Positions 6,514 through 10,251 of a stretch of 10,251 bases of DNA are shown here, piece after piece. The stretch is from Rhodospirillales bacterium (GTDB lineage: Bacteria; Pseudomonadota; Alphaproteobacteria; Acetobacterales; Acetobacteraceae), in NCBI GenBank assembly GCA_903644035.1, contig CAHJXG010000054.1, positions 1-10,251 of the forward strand. The letters are read 5' to 3'. Each line of letters opens with the position of its first letter. Position 1 is the first letter of the stretch. The position numbers and the translations under genes were made by a program. Under the pieces are notes generated by a model. That model saw only the letters and a list, made by a program, of their open reading frames with translations. It was not told the origin of the DNA and made no database searches.

Positions 6514-7284
6514 CGCGGGTTCGCGCGGCGGATGCGCCTTTTCCGGAAGCTTGAGGCGTTCCGCCAGCAGGTTGGCGGCCATCGTGGCCAGCAGGATGAG
6601 CCGGTGCTCGGCGACGTCGGTCAGGCCGGACGCCGGCACGATCAGGCTGAGGCTCGCGACGATCGCCTGCTCGGCGTTCGCAACCGGCGCCGCGATGCCC
6701 ACCAGGCCGGGATCGACCTCGCCGCGGGTGATCACGTACCCGACCCGGCGCGCCATCGCCAGCTCCTTGCGGAGGCTCAGGATGGTGCTCCCGGCGGGCC
6801 CGGGGCTGTCCGAGGGCACGAGCAGCCTGTTCAGCCGACGGGAGGGAAGCTGTGCCAGGATCATCTTGGACGTCGCCCCTCGCATCAGCGGCTGCGGCCG
6901 GCCCCGCTCGTAGCTCGTGCGGATGTCGCCGCCCCTGGGCCGCGTGTCGGCTACGCACATGACCGTGTCGCCGTACAGGCGCGCCAGCACGACCGCGCAC
7001 GGGATCTGAACCTGCATGGCCACGTCGTGCAGGATGTCGTCGCTGAGCCGGATCAGGCTGTCCGTCCGGCGCACCCGGCGGTCGAACTCGATGAAGGCGG
7101 CGCCGAGCCGGTAATGCGCCTCCGTCGACTGCTCCAGCATCTCGGCGACCAGGAGTTCGCGGACCGTGCGGTAGACGGTGCTGGTCGGCACGTCGAGCGA
7201 GAACGCGATTTCGGAGATCGTCCAGTTCGACTTGGTCTCGTCAAAGAGGTTCACGATATCCAGGTAGCGGTCGAGTCCGGACAT
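6499..7284 (-). CDS. IclR-family transcriptional regulator
   Basis: About 261 residues from the chosen ATG. The N-terminal winged helix-turn-helix is MSGLDRYLDIVNLFDETKSNWTISEIAFSLDVPTSTVYRTVRELLVAEML (1-50), typical of IclR proteins. The effector-binding domain follows, including YERGRPQPLMRGATSKMILAQLP (the usual IclR block ending G.A..AILA.L), GYVITRGEVDPGLVGIAAPVAN and a final helix with LILLATMAANLLAERL. These dimers sense small acids or aromatics and can activate or repress catabolic genes. An in-frame ATG at 7296 would add four residues; I prefer 7284 because it matches the family start and has GAGAG upstream, but the choice is weak. It is transcribed in the same direction as the class II aldolase, 80 nt behind it, and probably acts on the divergent aldolase/aldehyde dehydrogenase promoters. 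Confidence 0.92.
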   Translation of the reverse strand: MSGLDRYLDIVNLFDETKSNWTISEIAFSLDVPTSTVYRTVRELLVAEMLEQSTEAHYRLGAAFIEFDRRVRRTDSLIRLSDDILHDVAMQVQIPCAVVLARLYGDTVMCVADTRPRGGDIRTSYERGRPQPLMRGATSKMILAQLPSRRLNRLLVPSDSPGPAGSTILSLRKELAMARRVGYVITRGEVDPGLVGIAAPVANAEQAIVASLSLIVPASGLTDVAEHRLILLATMAANLLAERLKLPEKAHPPREPAAAKG

Positions 7285-7324
7285 GGCATCTCTCATGGCA
7301 AGGGCGCTGATCGAGGGAGCCCCG

Positions 7325-7330
7325 TCTATA
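7325..7330 (-). promoter_or_regulatory. Possible -10 element for the IclR-family gene
   Basis: TATAGA on the minus strand in the 80-nt gap between the aldolase stop and the IclR start, unusual in such GC-rich DNA. No convincing -35 hexamer lies at the right distance, so an independent promoter is only a possibility. Confidence 0.25.
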
Positions 7331-7364
7331 CTACCGGCGGGCGCTCAGATGGAGTCCAGGGCCG

Positions 7365-8231
7365 TCACGGCGTGTCGGCCCGGCCGGCGCGGGCACGGGC
7401 GGCCCAGGCCTCCCACGGCCGGCTGACCGGGTCGGTCCGGGTCGCCTCCTGCGCATTCAGGAAGATGGGATCGCCGAGCCGCAGCGCCCCCATCTCGGCG
7501 CGGGCGTTCAGCTGCGTGTAGATCGAGCGCATCACCACCAGCCTCACGCTGGGGGCCACCACCGTCATGCCGTGGCCGCGCATGAGCACCACCGTGCGCC
7601 CGCCGAGGCTCTGCGCCAGCGCAGCCCCGGTATGACTGTCCGTCACCAGCATCCGGTTGTCGTCGCCGACGACGGTGCGGATGTCGAACACCGGCACGGG
7701 CGTCGCGCCGAGAAAGGCGGCCATGTGGATCAACGCCTGGAACGGCGCGTGCGTGACGCCGAAGGGGATCACGTCCGGCGAGTGGCTGTGCACCACGGCG
7801 ACCACGTCCGGCCGGGCGCCCAGGACTTCGCCATGGATGAAACGCTCGCCATACATCTCCCGCCCGCGCTGGCCGATCGGCTGGCTCTGCTCATTGAACT
7901 CCATGATGTCGTCGCGCGTGACCAGCCCGGGGGCGCGCGACCGGGCCATGAAGAAGTGCTTCGGGTTCTCCACCGACCGCACGCTGATGTGGCCGAACCC
8001 GTCCAGCACGTTCTCGTTGGCGAGGATGTGGTTGCCCTCGATCAGGTCGGCGATGCGGCCCTCCTGCGTGTCCTGCGCAGGCGGCGCCTGGGCAGAGGCT
8101 CCGAACGCGCAGAGCAGCGGGGCCAGCGCGCCGATCCGCAGCAGCGTGCGGCGTCGCGGCGGCTGGGCGGGACTGAAGGGGCCGGAGTGGCAGGCGCACG
8201 CAAATTGGTTGTGGAGCTTGGCCTTCAGCAT
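7365..8231 (-). CDS. Class II aldolase/adducin-family protein with Tat-type signal peptide
   Basis: About 288 residues from the ATG at 8231. The core is a class II aldolase/adducin fold (FucA/AraD-like, zinc-dependent), closest in feel to the hydroxy-carboxymuconate semialdehyde decarboxylase-like branch. It reads ILANENVLDGFGHISVR, MYGERFIHGEV (E129 the likely acid/base), VVHSHSPDVIPFG (H148 and H150) and MRGHGMTV (H220); the three His are the expected zinc ligands. Before this lies RRRTLLRIGALAPLLCAFGASAQA (26-49), a twin-arginine signal (RRxLL plus hydrophobic stretch, AQA cleavage), implying export of a folded metal enzyme to the periplasm. An in-frame ATG at 8291 would add 20 residues but overlaps a promoter-like TTGACC...TATCGT; neither start has a good ribosome site. 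It is divergent from the aldehyde dehydrogenase and followed by the IclR gene. Reaction and substrate are inferred only at family level. Confidence 0.85.
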   Translation of the reverse strand: MLKAKLHNQFACACHSGPFSPAQPPRRRTLLRIGALAPLLCAFGASAQAPPAQDTQEGRIADLIEGNHILANENVLDGFGHISVRSVENPKHFFMARSRAPGLVTRDDIMEFNEQSQPIGQRGREMYGERFIHGEVLGARPDVVAVVHSHSPDVIPFGVTHAPFQALIHMAAFLGATPVPVFDIRTVVGDDNRMLVTDSHTGAALAQSLGGRTVVLMRGHGMTVVAPSVRLVVMRSIYTQLNARAEMGALRLGDPIFLNAQEATRTDPVSRPWEAWAARARAGRADTP

Positions 8232-8274
8232 CTCATGATCCAGTCGACGTTGCCGCACACCATTTGAATGCCAC

Positions 8275-8304
8275 ACGATACCGCTCTGCATAAAGTTAGG
8301 TCAA
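8275..8304 (-). promoter_or_regulatory. Possible promoter of the class II aldolase gene
   Basis: On the minus strand TTGACC (8299-8304) and TATCGT (8275-8280) are separated by 18 bases. Transcription would begin near 8268, inside the longer reading frame, which argues for the ATG at 8231 as the real start. Confidence 0.4.
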
Positions 8305-8313
8305 TTTTTTCCC

Positions 8314-8344
8314 GGTTATCGGTAATCTGCTCTGTCCAGATAGC
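8314..8344. promoter_or_regulatory. Repeat-containing candidate operator in the divergent region
   Basis: This AT-richer stretch between the divergent aldolase and aldehyde dehydrogenase genes has a tandem pair of similar 7-mers, GGTTATC and GGTAATC (8314-8327). It also has an imperfect inverted repeat, GTAATCTG (8322-8329) with CAGATAGC (8337-8344), 7 nt apart and matching at 6 of 8 positions. GATAGC recurs at 8353-8358. It is a plausible IclR-family binding site, by position only. Confidence 0.3.
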
Positions 8345-8386
8345 AAACACTTGATAGCTAATGAGAACTGTGCGATTCGGCTTGGC

Positions 8387-8392
8387 AAGGAG
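8387..8392 (+). promoter_or_regulatory. Ribosome binding site of the aldehyde dehydrogenase gene
   Basis: AAGGAG six bases before the ATG at 8399 sets that start. A TTG at 8351 in the same frame would place the site inside the coding region. Confidence 0.75.
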
Positions 8393-8398
8393 CAATCA

Positions 8399-9886
8399 AT
8401 GAACGGTGATGCCACGACGTCCGGCCTCGTCCTGCCCCGGCACAGCGGCCTGTTCTACGGCGGCGCCTGGCACGACCCGGTGACGGGACGGACGTCGCCG
8501 GTCGAGAGTCCCGCGACCGGCCGCATCCTCGGGCAAGCCGCCGACGCCACGAGCGAGGACGCTGACCGGGCCGTTGCGGCCGCGGTGGCTGGGTTCCGCG
8601 TGTGGCGGGCCGTCCCTCCTCTCGAACGGGCGAAGGTGCTGCGCCGGATCGCCGCGGTGATCCGTGACCATGCGGCAGAGATCGCCATGCTGGACGCGGC
8701 GGATGGCGGCAACCCGGTCACCGAGATGACGTCGGACGCGCACGTGGCGGCCGGGATGTTCGAGTTTTTCGCCGGGCTGGTGACGGAGCTGAAGGGCGCG
8801 TCGATCCCCATGGGGCCGGACTGCGTCAACTTCTCGGTGCGGGAGCCGTTGGGCGTCGTGGCCCGCATCGTCGCGTTCAACCACCCCTTCATGTTCGGCG
8901 CCGGGAAGATGGCGGCCCCCCTGGCCGCCGGCAACGCCGTCATCATCAAGCCCCCGGAGCAGGCGCCGCTGTCCGGGCTGCGTCTTGCCGAGCTGGTCGG
9001 GGAACTGCTGCCCCCGGGCGTGTTCGGCCTGCTCACGGGCGGCCGCGAGGTCGGCGCGGCGCTCGCGTCGCACCCGAACGTCGCCATGGTGACGCTGATC
9101 GGCAGCGTGCCGACGGGCCGGGCGGTGATGGCGGCGGCGGCCCAGACGCTGAAGCCGGTCCTGCTGGAGCTGGGCGGCAAGAACGCGCTGATCGCGCTGC
9201 CCGACGCGGACCCGGACGACGTCGCCGCGGCGGCGGTGGCCGGCATGAACTTCACATGGTGCGGCCAGTCCTGCGGCTCCATGAGCCGGGTGTTCCTGCA
9301 CGACGCCATCCACGACGCCGTGATCGAGCGGATCAGGCAGCGCATCGCCCGCTTCAGGCCGGGCCTGCCCACCGATCCCGCGACCACGATGGGCTGCATC
9401 ATCAGCAAGGCCCAGCACGCGAAGGTGCTCGGGTTCATCCAGTCCGCCCATGACCAGGGGGCCACCCTGGTCTGCGGCGGCAAGGTCCCGGGAGACGCGC
9501 ACCTTGCGGACGGGTGCTTCATCGAGGCCACGGTGTTCGCCGACGTGACGCAGGACATGCGGATCGCGTCGGAGGAGATATTCGGCCCCGTGCAGTCGAT
9601 CCTGCGCTGGACCGACGAGGCCCGGATGATGGCCGACGTCAACAGCGTCGAGTACGGGCTGACGGCGGCCATATTCACCAATGACCTCGACAAGGCCCAT
9701 CGCCTCGCGAGCCAGGTCGAGGCCGGCTACGTGTGGATCAACAAGGTCAGCACGCATTTCCTGGGCGCGCCGTTCGGCGGCGTCAAGCAGTCGGGCATCG
9801 GCCGTGAGGAGTGCCTGGCGGAGATGACGTCGTTCACGCAGGAAAAGAACATCCACATCCAGCTTCGCCGCGAGCGCAACGGATGA
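8399..9886 (+). CDS. NAD(P)-dependent aldehyde dehydrogenase
   Basis: A 495-residue cytoplasmic enzyme of the ALDH superfamily that oxidises an aldehyde to its carboxylic acid with NAD(P)+. All key residues are present: N161 in AFNHPF (oxyanion hole), K184 in IIKPPEQAPLS (cofactor binding), E257 in LLELGGKNALI (general base), C292 in GQSCGSMSRVF (nucleophile) and EEIFGPV (392-398, cofactor ribose contact). Length is normal for the betaine/benzaldehyde dehydrogenase-like part of the family, but the aldehyde cannot be named from sequence. It is divergent from the class II aldolase and 57 nt upstream of a ThDP-dependent enzyme on the same strand, so the two probably form an operon: the ThDP enzyme could supply the aldehyde from a 2-oxo acid. 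Control by the nearby IclR protein is likely. I see no damage. Confidence 0.95.
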   Translation: MNGDATTSGLVLPRHSGLFYGGAWHDPVTGRTSPVESPATGRILGQAADATSEDADRAVAAAVAGFRVWRAVPPLERAKVLRRIAAVIRDHAAEIAMLDAADGGNPVTEMTSDAHVAAGMFEFFAGLVTELKGASIPMGPDCVNFSVREPLGVVARIVAFNHPFMFGAGKMAAPLAAGNAVIIKPPEQAPLSGLRLAELVGELLPPGVFGLLTGGREVGAALASHPNVAMVTLIGSVPTGRAVMAAAAQTLKPVLLELGGKNALIALPDADPDDVAAAAVAGMNFTWCGQSCGSMSRVFLHDAIHDAVIERIRQRIARFRPGLPTDPATTMGCIISKAQHAKVLGFIQSAHDQGATLVCGGKVPGDAHLADGCFIEATVFADVTQDMRIASEEIFGPVQSILRWTDEARMMADVNSVEYGLTAAIFTNDLDKAHRLASQVEAGYVWINKVSTHFLGAPFGGVKQSGIGREECLAEMTSFTQEKNIHIQLRRERNG

Positions 9887-9927
9887 TGCGACGGCCGCCC
9901 CGCACCCGCCGGGCGTCCACACGAACC

Positions 9928-9934
9928 GGAAGGG
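9928..9934 (+). promoter_or_regulatory. Ribosome binding site of the ThDP-enzyme gene
   Basis: GGAAGGG nine bases before the ATG at 9944, within the 57-nt gap after the aldehyde dehydrogenase stop. Confidence 0.5.
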
Positions 9935-9943
9935 CCACGCAAG

Positions 9944-10251
9944 ATGCCTGACACCCACGCAAGCAGCGGCTCGGCCGGGTTGGAGCGCCCGGGCGGCTTG
10001 GACCATGGCGGCCTCCACGGCGGCGGCCCGGCGCGCTTCGGCAGCGACGTGATTGCCGAGGCGATCCGGTCCCTGGGCATCCCCTACATCGCGCTCAACC
10101 CCGGCGCCAGCTATCGCGGCCTGCACGACAGCCTGGTCAACCACCTGGGCAACGCCGCGCCGCAGATGCTGCTGTGCCTGCACGAGGAGCACGCGGTCGC
10201 CCTGGCGCAGGGCTGGGCCAAGGTGACGGGCACGCCGATGCTGGCCGCCGT
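9944..10251 (+). CDS. Thiamine-diphosphate-dependent enzyme, acetolactate synthase/benzoylformate decarboxylase-like (partial, N-terminus)
   Basis: The first 102 codons of a ThDP enzyme that continues past the right edge. After a glycine-rich leader of about 30 residues (GGLDHGGLHGGGP) comes the pyrimidine-binding domain: RFGSDVIAEAIRSLGIPYIALNPGASYRGLHDSL, then LLCLHEEHAVALAQGWAKVTGTPMLAA. The latter matches the family block HE(x)8GYA, and E81 is the expected glutamate that activates the cofactor. Such enzymes decarboxylate or condense 2-oxo acids. With an aldehyde dehydrogenase 57 nt upstream, a 2-oxo acid decarboxylase role (2-oxo acid to aldehyde, then acid) is the simplest reading, but a lyase or synthase is equally compatible with the visible part. 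The domains that decide substrate are missing. Confidence 0.85.
   Translation, partial: MPDTHASSGSAGLERPGGLDHGGLHGGGPARFGSDVIAEAIRSLGIPYIALNPGASYRGLHDSLVNHLGNAAPQMLLCLHEEHAVALAQGWAKVTGTPMLAA

Noticed and set aside
8351..8398. TTG at 8351 as start of the aldehyde dehydrogenase
   Set aside because: It would add 16 residues not typical of the family and place the AAGGAG site inside the gene; the ATG at 8399 fits better.
8396..10192. Long 598-residue open frame on the minus strand opposite the aldehyde dehydrogenase
   Set aside because: It is antisense to a gene with all catalytic residues intact. The product is rich in Arg, Ala, Gly, His and Asp with no recognisable domain, as expected for a shadow frame in GC-rich DNA.

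Overview
The window is GC-rich, densely coding DNA with short gaps, near-overlapping genes and mostly purine-rich ribosome binding sites. The gene families and their arrangement look like a free-living alphaproteobacterium, most likely of the Hyphomicrobiales/Rhizobiales type. That assignment is an inference from family resemblance and base composition. I see no RNA gene, insertion sequence, integrase, CRISPR array or phage gene.

Module 1 (1-6473) is a sugar uptake and catabolism locus. Five minus-strand genes run right to left: a periplasmic sugar-binding protein (4273-5262), a double-domain sugar ABC ATPase of the RbsA type (2715-4250), two different RbsC-type permeases (1721-2722 and 708-1721), and a TIM-barrel ketose 3-epimerase/sugar-phosphate isomerase-like enzyme cut by the left edge (1-649). 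Spacing is tight (22-nt gap, 8-nt overlap, 1-nt TGATG overlap, 58-nt gap), so this should be one transcript. A LacI-family regulator (5463-6473) is divergent from it. The ~200-bp shared intergenic region holds a perfect AT-rich palindrome (5352-5367), the obvious candidate operator. The likely logic is uptake of a ketose, pentose or related polyol, epimerisation at C3, and repression by the LacI protein without ligand. The exact sugar cannot be read from the sequence.

Module 2 (6499-10251) is a separate catabolic locus. An IclR-family regulator (6499-7284, minus) lies downstream of a class II aldolase/adducin-fold protein with a Tat-like signal peptide (7365-8231, minus). Divergent from these are an NAD(P)-dependent aldehyde dehydrogenase (8399-9886, plus) and the start of a thiamine-diphosphate enzyme (9944 to the right edge, plus). 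A ThDP 2-oxo acid decarboxylase or lyase followed by an aldehyde dehydrogenase is a familiar way to turn a 2-oxo acid into a carboxylic acid. IclR control and a decarboxylase-like class II aldolase fit oxo-acid or aromatic-acid breakdown, but the substrate is inferred.

The modules meet tail to tail at 6474-6498, where a small hairpin and a short tandem duplication sit between the LacI and IclR stop codons. No gap exceeds about 200 bases. The points most worth a second look are the exported class II aldolase, the operator palindrome, and the ABC ATPase whose second half lacks both its Walker A lysine and its Walker B glutamate. All families are known; nothing here demonstrates a wholly new system.
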